A stretch of DNA of 64,000 nt from Prescottella defluvii. Lineage in GTDB: Bacteria; Actinomycetota; Actinomycetes; Mycobacteriales; Mycobacteriaceae. The first letter of the stretch is position 1. Every line of letters begins with the position of its first letter. The stretch is taken from the NCBI GenBank assembly GCA_029690005.1, contig CP121458.1:4402001-4466000 (forward strand), written 5' to 3'. This document shows, one piece after another, positions 44,736 through 54,167 of the stretch. Both the position numbers and the translations under genes were made by a program. The notes under the pieces are model-generated. The model saw nothing but the letters and a program-made list of their open reading frames with translations. It did not search any database and was not told where the DNA came from.

Positions 44736-45947
44736 GTGCACACCCGAACCGAGCAGCCGACACATCTACGCTCGGCGCGGGCCGCCATCTTCGGTGTCTT
44801 CGGGATCAACGGGTTCCTGCTCGCGATGTGGGTGGTCCACATCCCGGCGATCGAGGACCGGACGGACATCGCGCACTCGACGCTCGGGTCGCTGCTGCTG
44901 CTCCTGGCCGTCGGCGCGATCGCCGGAATGCAGCTGTCGGGGCCGCTCGCCGACCGGTTCGGCAGCCGACTCCTGGTCGCGCTGAGCGGCACGCTGCTGT
45001 CCGTCGCGACGCTCGGCCCCGGTCTGGCGTCGACCGCGTGGCAGCTGGGGCTGGCGCTCGTCGTCTTCGGGTTCGGCAACGGCGCCCTCGACGTGTCGAT
45101 GAACTCGCAGGCCGTCCTGCTCGAGCAGGCGTACCGTCGGCCGATCATGTCGGCCTTCCACGGCATGTTCTCGATCGGTGGTGTCGCCGGATCCCTCGTC
45201 GGCGCGACGACCCGCGCGGCCCACGTGTCGCCGGCCGTCGCGCTCGGCGCCTCGTCCATGCTGGGTGTCGCGGTGATCGCGGTGTGCACCACCCGACTGC
45301 TGCCGCTGTCGGCGCACCCGCGCCACGAGCACCAAGGCGCCCGCCCGCGCGGGCGGTACTCGCCGCGGGTCCTCGCGCTGGGCGCGGTCGCGTTCGCGCT
45401 CATGCTCGCCGAGGGCGTCGCGAACGACTGGACCACACTGCAGGTCAAGGAACACCTCGCCGTCCCAGAGGCGGTCGCGGCGCTCGCGTTCGGCGCGTTC
45501 TCCCTGACGATGACGGTGGGCCGGTTCACCGCGGACCGGATCAGCGCCGCGTTCGGCCCGGTCGCGGTGGTCCGCTACGGGACGCTGATCGCCGCGGCCG
45601 GCATGGCGCTGGTCGTCGTGTCGGGATGGCTGCCGACGACGCTGCTGGGGTGGGCACTGTTCGGGCTCGGGCTCTCGGGGTGCGTCCCGCAGATCTTCAC
45701 CGCCGCGGGCAACCTCGGCACCGGTGCGGCAGGCGCGAACATGTCGCGCGTCGTGGGCATGGGCTACATCGGGTTCCTCGCCGGCCCGGCCACGATCGGG
45801 TGGCTGACGCATCTGGTGCCGCTCACCGTCGCGATGGTCGTGCCGCTCGTCTGCGTTCTCGTCGCGGCCCGTTTCGCCGGTGTGGTGCGGCGCCCGCCCC
45901 GCCGACCGGTGGCCGTCACGGCGGAAGGGACCCTGCACGCGCCGTGA
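44736..45947 (+). CDS. MFS transporter
   Basis: A transporter of about 403 residues and 12 membrane segments. The loop 2-3 motif is GPLADRFGSRLLVALSG. FGFGNGALDVSMNSQAVLLE and PIMSAFHGMFSIGGVAGSLV are typical of a group related to fucose permease and YbjJ-type proteins. GTG 44736 is preceded by AAAGGG; a TTG at 44718 in frame is less likely. The substrate is unknown. Its 3' end lies inside a terminator hairpin. Confidence 0.85.
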   Translation: MHTRTEQPTHLRSARAAIFGVFGINGFLLAMWVVHIPAIEDRTDIAHSTLGSLLLLLAVGAIAGMQLSGPLADRFGSRLLVALSGTLLSVATLGPGLASTAWQLGLALVVFGFGNGALDVSMNSQAVLLEQAYRRPIMSAFHGMFSIGGVAGSLVGATTRAAHVSPAVALGASSMLGVAVIAVCTTRLLPLSAHPRHEHQGARPRGRYSPRVLALGAVAFALMLAEGVANDWTTLQVKEHLAVPEAVAALAFGAFSLTMTVGRFTADRISAAFGPVAVVRYGTLIAAAGMALVVVSGWLPTTLLGWALFGLGLSGCVPQIFTAAGNLGTGAAGANMSRVVGMGYIGFLAGPATIGWLTHLVPLTVAMVVPLVCVLVAARFAGVVRRPPRRPVAVTAEGTLHAP

Positions 45948-45966
45948 GCGTGTGCAGGGTCCCTTC
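45924..45966. terminator. terminator overlapping the MFS 3' end
   Basis: GAAGGGACCCTGCAC (45924-45938) pairs with GTGCAGGGTCCCTTC (45952-45966); the MFS stop codon lies in the loop. It sits between convergent genes. Confidence 0.75.
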
Positions 45967-46029
45967 GTCTGACGTGCGGAGGGGGATCGCCCGCCAGCTG
46001 CCGTCTTCGTATTCCGGGGTGCGCCGGGC

Positions 46030-47455
46030 CTACAGAGCCTTGCAGCTCCTCGGTGACCTCGGAAACCATCTTCTTGGCGTCACCGAACAGCATGGACGTG
46101 CCGTCCGCGGTGAACAGCGGGTTGTCGATGCCGGCGTAGCCCGACGACATCGAGCGCTTGAGCACGATGACCGACTTGGACTGGTCGACGTTGAGGATCG
46201 GCATGCCATAGATCGGCGAGCTCGAATCGTTGCGCGCGGCCGGGTTGGTGACGTCGTTGGCGCCGATGACGACGGTGACATCGGTGCGCGAGAACTCGCC
46301 GTTGATGTCGTCCATCTCCTTCATCGCGTCGTACGCGACGTCGGCCTCGGCGAGCAGGACGTTCATGTGACCGGGCATGCGGCCGGCGACCGGGTGGATC
46401 GCGTACTTGACCTCGACACCCTTCTCCTCGAGCAGCGCCGCCATCTCCTTGACCGCGTGCTGGGCCTGCGCCACCGCGAGACCGTAGCCGGGGACGACGA
46501 TGACCTGGTTGGCGTACGCCATCTGGATCGCCGCATCCGACGCCGACGTCGCCTTGACCGTGCCACCCGCGGCGCTACCGGCCGCGCCGCCGGCGTCGCC
46601 GCCGCCGAACGAGCCGAAGATGATCGCCGGGATCGACCGGTTCATGGCCTTGGCCATCAGGTTCGTCAGGATCGAGCCCGACGCGCCGACGATCATGCCG
46701 GCGACGATCATCGCCTGGTTGTTGAGCGCGAGACCCGCGGCCGCGGCCGACAGACCGGTCAGCGCGTTGAGCAGCGAGATGACGACGGGCATGTCGGCGC
46801 CGCCGATCGGCAGCACCACGAACAGACCCATCACACCCGCGGCGACGAGCAGGCCCACGATCAGCCACGGCGACTGCGGGTCCCCGTCGGCGCCCAGGCC
46901 GATGTAGACGGCCAGGCCGACCGACACCAGGGCGAGGACGATGTTCGCGAGCTGGAACAGCTTCGCCGACGCGACGACCTTCTTCTCGAAGCCCTTGTTG
47001 AGCAGCTCCTGCAGCTTCGCGAACGCCACCAGCGAGCCCCAGAACGAGACCGAACCGATGATCGCCGCGAACAGCGAGCCGACGATGAACGGCGCCGACG
47101 GCACCCGCTCGACGGCGGTGAAGCCGTCGGAGTTGAGGAACTCGGCCCACGCGATGAGCGCGACGGTGCCGCCACCGACACCGTTGAACAGCGCGACGAG
47201 CTGCGGCATCGCCGTCATCTTGGTGCGCAGTGCCGGCGGGACGCCCAGGATGATGCCGACCGCCAGGCCGCCGACGATCAGGCCCCAGTTGTCGGTGTCG
47301 CGGATGTCGATCAACACCGCGACCACGGCGACGACCATGCCGACCGCGGCGATGTAGTTGCCGCGCACCGCGGTCTTCGGGCCGGTCAGACCCATCAGAC
47401 CGTAGATGAACATCGCGAACGCGACGATGTAGAGGATCGTGACGAGGTAGCTCAT
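46030..47455 (-). CDS. pntB: NAD(P) transhydrogenase subunit beta, frame break near 46045
   Basis: The membrane half (MSYLVTILYIVAFAMFIYGL onward, about eight or nine segments) is followed by the NADP-binding domain (VIVVPGYGLAVAQAQHAV, HPVAGRMPGHMNVLLAEADV, VVIGANDVTNPAARND). The stop is placed at 46030-46032. One extra base near 46045 sends the literal frame past EVTEELQ into about 85 spurious residues. With it removed, the end reads EELKAL. Length is about 474 residues. It couples proton flow to NADH-NADP+ hydride transfer. Confidence 0.93.
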
Positions 47456-47787
47456 CAGGCGTCAGCCCCCTTCTTCTCGACAGCCTTGGGGGCGTCCTTC
47501 TTCGGCTTGAACATCGCCAGCATGCGGTCGGTGACCACGAAACCACCGACCACGTTCAGGGTGCCGAACACCAGCGCGACGAACAGGATGACCTTGATCG
47601 ACCACGGCGCATCACCGGGCAGGTGACCGAGCACGACCAGCGCGCCGAGCACGACGATGCCGTGGATGGCGTTGGTGCCCGACATCAGCGGCGTGTGCAG
47701 CGTGTTCGGCACCTTGGAGATGACGGCGAAGCCCACGAACCCGGCCAGGACCAGGATCGCGATGTTCGCCAACAATTCGGTGTACAT
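47455..47787 (-). CDS. pntA2: NAD(P) transhydrogenase subunit alpha, membrane part
   Basis: A 110-residue protein with three membrane segments (LLANIAILVLAGFVGFAVIS, NAIHGIVVLGALVVLG, ILFVALVFGTLNVVGGFVVT). SKVPNTLHTPLMSGTNAIHG is the conserved loop. This is the split-alpha arrangement common in actinobacteria. The stop overlaps the pntB start, and the ATG abuts the pntA stop. Confidence 0.93.
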   Translation of the reverse strand: MYTELLANIAILVLAGFVGFAVISKVPNTLHTPLMSGTNAIHGIVVLGALVVLGHLPGDAPWSIKVILFVALVFGTLNVVGGFVVTDRMLAMFKPKKDAPKAVEKKGADA

Positions 47788-48903
47788 CTAGGAGTTCTCC
47801 TTCGATCCGGTCACCAGCGCGCCGGCGAGGATCTCGTCCGAGAAGTCGGGCGCCAGAGCGCCGTTCTCGTCGAGCATCAGCTCGATCAGCGCGGCGACGT
47901 TCTTCGAGTACAGCTCGGAGGCGTGCTCGGGCATCGTCGCGGGCAGGTTCAGCGGCGAGCAGATCGTCACGCCGTGCTTGACGGCGGTCTGACCGGGCTC
48001 GGTGAGCTCGCAGTTGCCGCCGGTCTCGCCGGCGAGGTCGACGATCACGCTGCCGGGCTTCATGCCCTCCACCGCGGCGGCGGTCACCAGGCGCGGCGCG
48101 GGACGGCCCGGCACCAGCGCGGTGGTGATGACGACGTCGAAGCCCTTGATGGCATCCTCGAGGGCCTGCTGCTGCTGCGCGCGCTCGGCGTCGGTCAGCT
48201 CGCGGGCATACCCGCCCTCACCGGCCGCGTCGATGCCCAGATCGAGCCACTGCGCGCCGACCGAGCGGACCTGGTCCGCGACCTCGGGGCGCACGTCGTA
48301 GCCGGTGGTGCGGCCGCCGAGACGCTTCGCCGTGGCCAGCGCCTGCAGGCCGGCGACACCGACACCCAGGACGAGCACGGTGGCCGGCTTGACGGTGCCG
48401 GCCGCGGTGGTCAGCATCGGGAAGAAGCGCGTCGACTCCGACGCCGCGACGAGGACGGCCTTGTAACCCGACACGTTCGCCTGCGACGACAACGCATCCA
48501 TCACCTGGGCACGGGAGATGCGCGGGATCGCCTCGACGGCGAACGCGCTCACCCCCGCGGCGGTGAGGGCACCGATCTGGTTGTCGGCGTTACGCGGCGC
48601 CAGGAAGCCGATCAGCGTCTGCCCCGAACGGAGCTTGCCGACCTCGTCATCCGACGGCGGCGCGACCTTGACGACGACGTCGGACGACCATGCGTCACCG
48701 ATGGTGGCGCCGGCCTCCTTGTACAGCTCGTCGGGAATCGACGCGCCCAGCCCGGCACCGGGCTCGACGACCACGTCGACCCCCTTGGCGGCCAGCGACG
48801 CCACAACCTTGGGCACCAGGGCCACCCGTCGCTCGCCGTCGCTCGTCTCCCGAGCGACACCGACCGATGGGCGCACCTGTGCCGCGCTCTTCGATGTATC
48901 CAA
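47788..48903 (-). CDS. pntA1: NAD(P) transhydrogenase subunit alpha, NAD-binding part
   Basis: A 371-residue soluble subunit. SVGVARETSDGERRVALVPK, VEPGAGLGASIPDELYKEAG, VLVLGVGVAGLQALATAKRL (NAD fold) and TTALVPGRPAPRLVTAAAVE (mobile loop) are characteristic. It starts at TTG 48903 with AGGAAG about 12 bases upstream; no better ATG or GTG precedes the conserved region. It is the first gene of the pnt operon and supplies NADPH from NADH using the proton gradient. Confidence 0.92.
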   Translation of the reverse strand: MDTSKSAAQVRPSVGVARETSDGERRVALVPKVVASLAAKGVDVVVEPGAGLGASIPDELYKEAGATIGDAWSSDVVVKVAPPSDDEVGKLRSGQTLIGFLAPRNADNQIGALTAAGVSAFAVEAIPRISRAQVMDALSSQANVSGYKAVLVAASESTRFFPMLTTAAGTVKPATVLVLGVGVAGLQALATAKRLGGRTTGYDVRPEVADQVRSVGAQWLDLGIDAAGEGGYARELTDAERAQQQQALEDAIKGFDVVITTALVPGRPAPRLVTAAAVEGMKPGSVIVDLAGETGGNCELTEPGQTAVKHGVTICSPLNLPATMPEHASELYSKNVAALIELMLDENGALAPDFSDEILAGALVTGSKENS

Positions 48904-49101
48904 TGTTTCGACTTCCTGCGGTAGATGGTGTGCCTGCCGCGACGGGCGGCAACTATCGAGCGATCGACGGACGATGACCCGACCGATGCAAGTGGTCCAC
49001 GATGGTAGCCAGAACTACCGTGAGCAAGGGAACACGCGCAAGTCGCTGAAACAGTCTGAATCGAGTCCGAACAGACGTATACCACTATGATGGACAAATT
49101 T

Positions 49102-49117
49102 TGTGATGCAGCTCACC
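49102..49117. promoter_or_regulatory. CRP/GlxR-like site
   Basis: TGTGA-tgcagc-TCACC matches the CRP/GlxR consensus TGTGA-N6-TCACA except for the last base. It lies in the divergent pntA/DUF488 gap, 55 bp before the DUF488 start. Confidence 0.45.
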
Positions 49118-49171
49118 ATTTCACACGGAGTTAACCTGGCCCCGAATAGGCCCAAGACGAGGAGGCGGGAC

Positions 49172-49545
49172 ATGCCCGCGAAGGCCATCGAAATCGAACG
49201 CGTGTACGACCACCCGGGCGCGGAACCGGGTTTCCGGGTCTTCGTCGACCGGCTGTGGCCGCGCGGATTGCGCAAGGATTCGTTCTACTACGACGACTGG
49301 TCGAAGGATCTCGCACCGTCGACGGAACTGCGTCGGTGGTACAGCCATGACATAGCAGAGTTTGCCGAGTTTCGCTCCCGCTATCTCGCTGAGTTGGAAT
49401 CTCCGGACGGTCGTAGCGCCGCCGAACGGGTGCTGGCACTTGCCGGGACCGTCCGCTGGTGCTCCTCACAGCAACGAAGGACGTCGAGCACAGCAATGCG
49501 GCGGTGCTGCGGGAGTTCCTCCTGGAACTGCAGCATTCGGCCTGA
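49172..49545 (+). CDS. DUF488 family protein, frame break near 49457
   Basis: ERVYDHPGAEPGFRVFVDRL with WPRGLRKDSFYYDDWSKDLA is the family signature. The C-terminus (PLVLLTATKDVEHSNAAVLR) is in another frame and ends at 49543-49545. Joined length is about 124 residues. The biochemical role is unknown. GAGGAGG ribosome site. It converges on the acyl-CoA ligase with 3 bp between stops. Confidence 0.85.
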
Positions 49546-49548
49546 ATC

Positions 49549-51085
49549 TCACGCGTCGACGTACCGGGCGCGTAGGGCGTGCTTGACCAGCTTTCCGGTG
49601 GGCGTGCGCGGAAGATCGTCGACGAAGTCGATCGATCGTGGTGCCTTGTAGTGGGCCACCCGGTCGCGGACGTAGTCGAGCAGTTCCCGTTCCACAGTGG
49701 CGTTTCCCGTCACACCGTCCGCCAGCTGGACCACCGCCTTGACCTCCTCCCCATCTCATCGTGCGGAATCCCGATGACCGCGACGTCGTACACCTTGGGA
49801 TGCAGTGTGAGGACGTTCTCCGACTCCTGCGGGTAGATGTTCACGCCGCCGGAGATGATCGTGAACGCCGCCCGATCGGTGAGATCGAGGAAGCGGTCGT
49901 CGTCGAGGTAGCCGATGTCGCCGTTCGTCGTCCACGTCGGGTGATCGGGGTGCTGCGCGGCCGCGGTCTTGACCGGGTCGTTGTGGTACTCGAACGGCAA
50001 CTCGTCGCGCTCCCAGTAGACGGTGCCGATCTCGCCGACGGGCAGCTCGCGGCCCGCGTCGTCGCAGACGTGGACGATGCCGAGCACCCCGTCGCGGCCC
50101 ACCGAGCCGGGATGCGCGAGCGCCTGGGCGCTGTCGATGAACGTCGCTCCCGATCCCTCCGTCGACGCGTAGTACTCGTGGATCACCGGCCCCCACCACT
50201 CGATCATCGCCCGCTTGACGTCGGCGGAGCACGGGGCCGCGGCGTGGACGGCCACCCGCATGCTCGACACGTCGTGCCGGTCGCGAACGTCCGCGGGCAG
50301 CTTGAGCATCCGGACGAACATCGTGGGCACCCACTGGCTGTGGGTGACCCGGTAGCGCTGGATCAGGTCGAGCGCGTCGGTCGCCTCGAAGCGGTCCATC
50401 ACGATCACCGTGCCGCCAACCGAGTTGATCGTCCCGCAGAACCTAAGGGGCGCAGCGTGATACAGCGGCGCCGGGCACAGGTAGACGGTGTCGGCGTCGA
50501 AGCCGTACATCGGGGCGAAGACCGCCGTGTAGGGGTCCGCCGTCTCGTGCACCTGTCCTACCGGCAGCTTCGGCTTGATGCCCTTGGGCCGGCCGGTGGT
50601 GCCGGACGAGTACAGAATGTCCCGACCGCGAGGCTGGGACTCGAGCGGTTCGTTCGACTGCTCGGCGAGCACCGCGTCGTAGTCGTCGTACCCGTCGACC
50701 GCTCCCCGAACACCAGCCGATGGCGGACCTTCGGGAGTTCGCCGGGATCCGCCGGGAGGGCACCGGCCGCGTCCGCCGACACGACGAGCGCGGCCGCCTC
50801 ACAGTCGTCGACCACGTACACGGCCTCGGCCGGCGTGAGGTGCCAGTTGACGGCGGTGATGTACAGCCCGGATCGCAGCGCCGCCCAGTACACCTCGAGC
50901 ACCCGCAGGTCGTTTCCGGCGACGACGGCCACGTGGTCGCCGGGGCGCAGCCCCACCGACTGCAGGTAGCGGGCCAACCGCAGCGAACGGTCGTCCAACT
51001 CCCGATACGTGAGCTGCTCGCCCGTGGCGGGCCGGATGACCGCAGGCTTGTCGGGCGTGGACGCGACGAAGTTTCCCGGAAACAC
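49549..51085 (-). CDS. acyl-CoA synthetase (AMP-forming), frame breaks near 50702 and 49752
   Basis: An ANL-superfamily ligase of about 512 residues when joined. ILYSSGTTGRPKGIK is the P-loop motif, YYASTEGSGATFID the A4/A5 region, TNGDIGYLDDDRFLDLTDRA the ATP-ribose site, and TPTGKLVKHALR the catalytic Lys near the C-terminus. The FadD-like layout suggests fatty or aromatic acid activation. GTG 51085 follows GAGGAG. Confidence 0.88.
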
Positions 51086-51252
51086 GGCGGCTCCTCATGT
51101 GAACGGTGATTCGCACGATCGGTCTGGGTCGATGGTCCACCTCCCGCGGCCCACTCGAGGTGGTTTCGACCGAATCGCGCGAAGACCGACTCCCCTCGAC
51201 GTTTCCGGGCGGAGTCGTCGCTCCGGACGACAATCGGTCATAGAGTGACAGG

Positions 51253-51978
51253 GTGACCACGGACGGGGGCGTCGAGGCGATCACGTCGGTCGATTTCCAC
51301 TTCGACCCGATGTGTCCGTTCGCGTTCCATGCGTCGCGATGGATCCGGCACGTTCGCGCCGAGACCGGCATCGACATCGCGTGGCGCTTCTTCAGCCTCG
51401 AGGAGATCAACCGGCGCGACGATCAGAAGCACCCGTGGGAACGTGAGTGGTCGTACGGATGGTCGCTGATGCGGATCGGTGCGCTGCTGCGCCGCGAGAG
51501 CATGGACCTGCTGGACCGCTGGTATTTCACGACGGGGCATCTGCTGCACGTCGACGGCGGCAAGCCGCACGACCCGGCGGTCGCGCGCGACCTGCTCGTC
51601 CGACTGGGCCTCGATCCCGGCCTGCTCGACGCCGCACTGGCCGACCCCACGACGCACGACGACGTGCGGGCGGACCACGACCGCGTGGTCGCGGCGGGCG
51701 GGTTCGGGGTGCCGACGCTGTTCGTCCAGGACACCGCGTTCTTCGGCCCGGTGCTGATCGATCCGCCCGAGGGCGAGCTGGCGGTGCGGCTGTGGAACAC
51801 GGTGACCGAGCTGCTGGAGTTCCCGCACGTGTACGAGATCCAGCGGATCGAGGGCCCGTCGGACGCCGAGGACATCGGACGAGCCCTCGAACCGTATGTG
51901 CGAGGGCGTGATTGGCAGAGCATCGACCGAGGCGAGGTACTCGACCTCCCGGTACCGGAAATGGAGAGCGACACATGA
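51253..51978 (+). CDS. DsbA-family thioredoxin-fold protein
   Basis: A 241-residue protein. The active-site segment is [20 protein letters not shown], with one Cys (P-M-C-P-F), as in mycothiol-dependent nitroreductase-like or FrnE-like proteins rather than C-x-x-C disulfide oxidases. [19 protein letters not shown] gives the cis-Pro (VPT). It is cytoplasmic, without a signal peptide. Its stop overlaps the start of a mycothiol-dependent isomerase-type gene, supporting a mycothiol link. Confidence 0.85.
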   Translation: MTTDGGVEAITSVDFHFDPMCPFAFHASRWIRHVRAETGIDIAWRFFSLEEINRRDDQKHPWEREWSYGWSLMRIGALLRRESMDLLDRWYFTTGHLLHVDGGKPHDPAVARDLLVRLGLDPGLLDAALADPTTHDDVRADHDRVVAAGGFGVPTLFVQDTAFFGPVLIDPPEGELAVRLWNTVTELLEFPHVYEIQRIEGPSDAEDIGRALEPYVRGRDWQSIDRGEVLDLPVPEMESDT

Positions 51979-52795
51979 GCGAGTTCCCCCAGGGCGCGCT
52001 GGCCGATGCCCTGTCCGAGCAGTGGGCCGTGCTCGACGACGTGCTGTCCACGGTCGAGGGCGATGCTTGGCTCACGCCGACAGCGCTGCCCGGCTGGACC
52101 GTGCGCGACATCGTCTCGCACATCATCGGGACCGAGTCGCTACTGTCGGGCCTGAAGCCACCCGTGACGGCGATCGACGTTCACGGACTCGCCCACGTGC
52201 GCAACGAGATCGGCGCCCTCAACGAGCGGTGGGTGGAGGGACTGCGCGCGCACACCGGGGAGCAGATTCTCGCGATGTTCCGCGAGGTCACCTCGACCCG
52301 ACGCGAGATGCTCGCCGACATGACGCAGGCCGACTTCGACGCGACCGCCGCCACGCCGGTCGGTCCGGCGCCGTACGGCCGCTTCATGCGCATCCGCCTG
52401 TTCGACTGCTGGATCCACGGCACGACATCCGCGATGCGCTGCCTGTTCCTGCGGGCGACGAGGGCGGCAGCCGCGGCGATCTCGCGTTCATGGAGATCGA
52501 GGGTGCGCTGGGATTCATCGTGGGCAAGCAGGGCCGCGCCCCCGAGGGCGCCCGGGTGACGTTCGAGCTGTCCGGTCCGCTGGCCCGCACGATCCACGTC
52601 GAGATGGACGGCCGGGCCGCGGTGGTGCCGCAGCTGTCCGGACCGGCGACGTCGACGATCGCGATGGATTCTCGGCTGTTCACCCGGCTGGCCTGCGGCC
52701 GCACGTGGGCCGAGGCGCACCGGTCCGAGATCGAACTCGGCGGGGACGTCGTGGTCGGCAAGCGGATCATCGACAACTTCGCGTTCACGGTCTGA
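51975..52795 (+). CDS. mycothiol-dependent maleylpyruvate isomerase-family protein, frame break near 52420
   Basis: A DinB/MDMPI-fold protein. [20 protein letters not shown] carries the first metal His. The second region, [10 protein letters not shown], runs into a frame change to [19 protein letters not shown], with the metal ligands at the join. A C-terminal SCP2-like domain holds [20 protein letters not shown]. Joined length is about 273 residues. It is co-translated with the DsbA-type gene. The substrate is not known. Confidence 0.85.
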
Positions 52796-52801
52796 CCGCG
52801 C

Positions 52802-53471
52802 GTGCGACTGTTCCTGTCGTCGTATCGCTTCGGCGCGCATGTCGACCGGTTCGTCGATCTGGTCGGCGGCCCTCGTCCGATCGCGGTGATTGCCAACGCG
52901 GCCGACGCGTGGCCGGTGCGGGCGCGGGAGTCGGCGGTGGTCAGCGACGTCGTCCCGCTGCGTCGGCTCGGATTCGCGCCGGCCGAAGTGGATCTGCGCG
53001 ACTTCGTCGGCCGCCGGACCGGCTGGAGGAGTCGCTGTCAGCGTTCCGCGCGGTCTGGGTGCGGGGCGGAATACGTTCGTGCTGCGGGCCCAGTTGGCCC
53101 GGTGCGGCGGCGACGAGGTGCTGCCACGGCTTCTCCGTACCGGCGTGCTCGCCTACGCGGGTTACAGCGCGGGCGCCTGCGTCATGGCGCCGTCACTGGT
53201 CGGGGTCGACAGCGCCGACGACCCCGGCGAGGTGGAGCCGACGTGCGCGGTTCAGCCACGATGGGACGGGTTGGGTCTGGTCGATTTCGCGATCGTGCCG
53301 CACTGTCCGCCCGTCGGCGGAATCGGCACGGAGACGGGGCCGGACATGGCGAACCCCGGCGACGAATCGGCCCGAATGATCGAGGCCTGCCGTGCCGCCG
53401 GGGTTGCCTGCAGGTGTTTGACCGATGATCAGGCGATCGTCGTGGAGGCTGCCGCCACGACGTTGCTGTAG
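52802..53471 (+). CDS. peptidase E-like (S51) serine peptidase, frame breaks near 53025 and 53067
   Basis: RLFLSSYRFGAHVDRFVDLV opens the protein, and GYSAGACVMAPSL holds the nucleophile Ser. AIVPHCPPVG holds a His near the active site. AVWVRGG and NTFVLRAQL in the middle are separated by two close frame breaks. Joined length is about 223 residues, normal for aspartyl dipeptidase. It lies 6 bp after the isomerase-type gene in the same direction. The last 43 bp overlap a convergent hypothetical gene. Confidence 0.8.
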
Positions 53472-53794
53472 CCGCCGACCACCATCTCGTCGTGCTCGAC
53501 GGGAGCGGGACGGTCCAGCGCGGCCCACGTCATCTCGCAGCGCCTGACGGTCATCTCGTCGGCCTCGGAGAGCAGCGTTTCGAGCAGGGACTTCGGATCG
53601 AGACGCCACTGCGCATCGATGCGATCGACCTGCGTGTTCGTGAACAGTCCGGACCCGGCGACGGCCGACGCCCAGTCGCTCACCTCGCCGCGGTGAAGGC
53701 GATCGAGCGAGTCGTAGTCGACGCCTCCGTCCATGAATTCGTACGCGAACATCGCCGCGACGTAGTCCTCGATGCAGTTCGACGAAGCGCTCAC
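53429..53794 (-). CDS. hypothetical protein, about 121 residues
   Basis: Starting at GTG 53794 the protein reads VSASSNCIEDYVAAMFAYEF and contains acidic helix-forming stretches (DAQWRLDPKSLLETLLSEAD). No family was recognised. Its stop lies inside peptidase E, a 43-bp convergent overlap that may result from an indel. GGAG precedes the GTG closely. Confidence 0.5.
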   Translation of the reverse strand: MSASSNCIEDYVAAMFAYEFMDGGVDYDSLDRLHRGEVSDWASAVAGSGLFTNTQVDRIDAQWRLDPKSLLETLLSEADEMTVRRCEMTWAALDRPAPVEHDEMVVGGYSNVVAAASTTIA

Positions 53795-53970
53795 TACTCC
53801 GCGCCCCTTTCTCCCCGACGGCTTTCCCCGGTCTGACGGATCACGTTCCGGGCGACAAGGATGTTGATGATGGTGACGTCGCGTAACGCTTCGATAGCGC
53901 TGAGCGATTGGAATCGACGCTAACGCGACCAAAGACGGGGGCGTTACTGTTTGACCATCACGATTAAGTA

Positions 53971-54013
53971 ACGAAACCTGGCGTTCACGGACCGCACGAC
54001 CGCACGAAACCTG
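53971..54013. repeat. 10-bp direct repeats, 33 bp apart
   Basis: ACGAAACCTG occurs at 53971-53980 and 54004-54013. Just upstream, CGTTACT (53942-53948) and AGTAACG (53967-53973) form an inverted repeat overlapping the first copy. The stretch 53795-54167 has no gene; it holds these repeats and the formamidase terminator. It is lower in GC than its neighbours. Confidence 0.5.
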
Positions 54014-54091
54014 AGCCCGACGAATTGGGCACGAGTCCATTCGTAGGACACCAAAAATACGAATTGCGCTGCTACTATCCGCGCGGGCAAA

Positions 54092-54149
54092 CGGACGGCA
54101 CCGACGCCCGTGCCTCCTCGCGGAGGGAACGATTCGTCGGTGCCGTCCG
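54092..54149 (-). terminator. terminator of formamidase gene
   Basis: CGGACGGCACCGACG (54092-54106) pairs with CGTCGGTGCCGTCCG (54135-54149) across a 28-base loop, 18 bp beyond the formamidase stop. Confidence 0.65.
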
Positions 54150-54167
54150 GTAGACGCCGTCGTACGC

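Noticed and set aside
45764..46029. Apparent long C-terminal extension of PntB
   Set aside because: It arises from one extra base near 46045; without it the protein ends EELKAL at 46030, as the family does, and the extension is antisense to the MFS gene.
44828..47626. Very long plus-strand ORF of about 930 codons through the MFS and pnt region
   Set aside because: Arg/His/Asp-rich shadow of genuine genes in other frames; no family motif.
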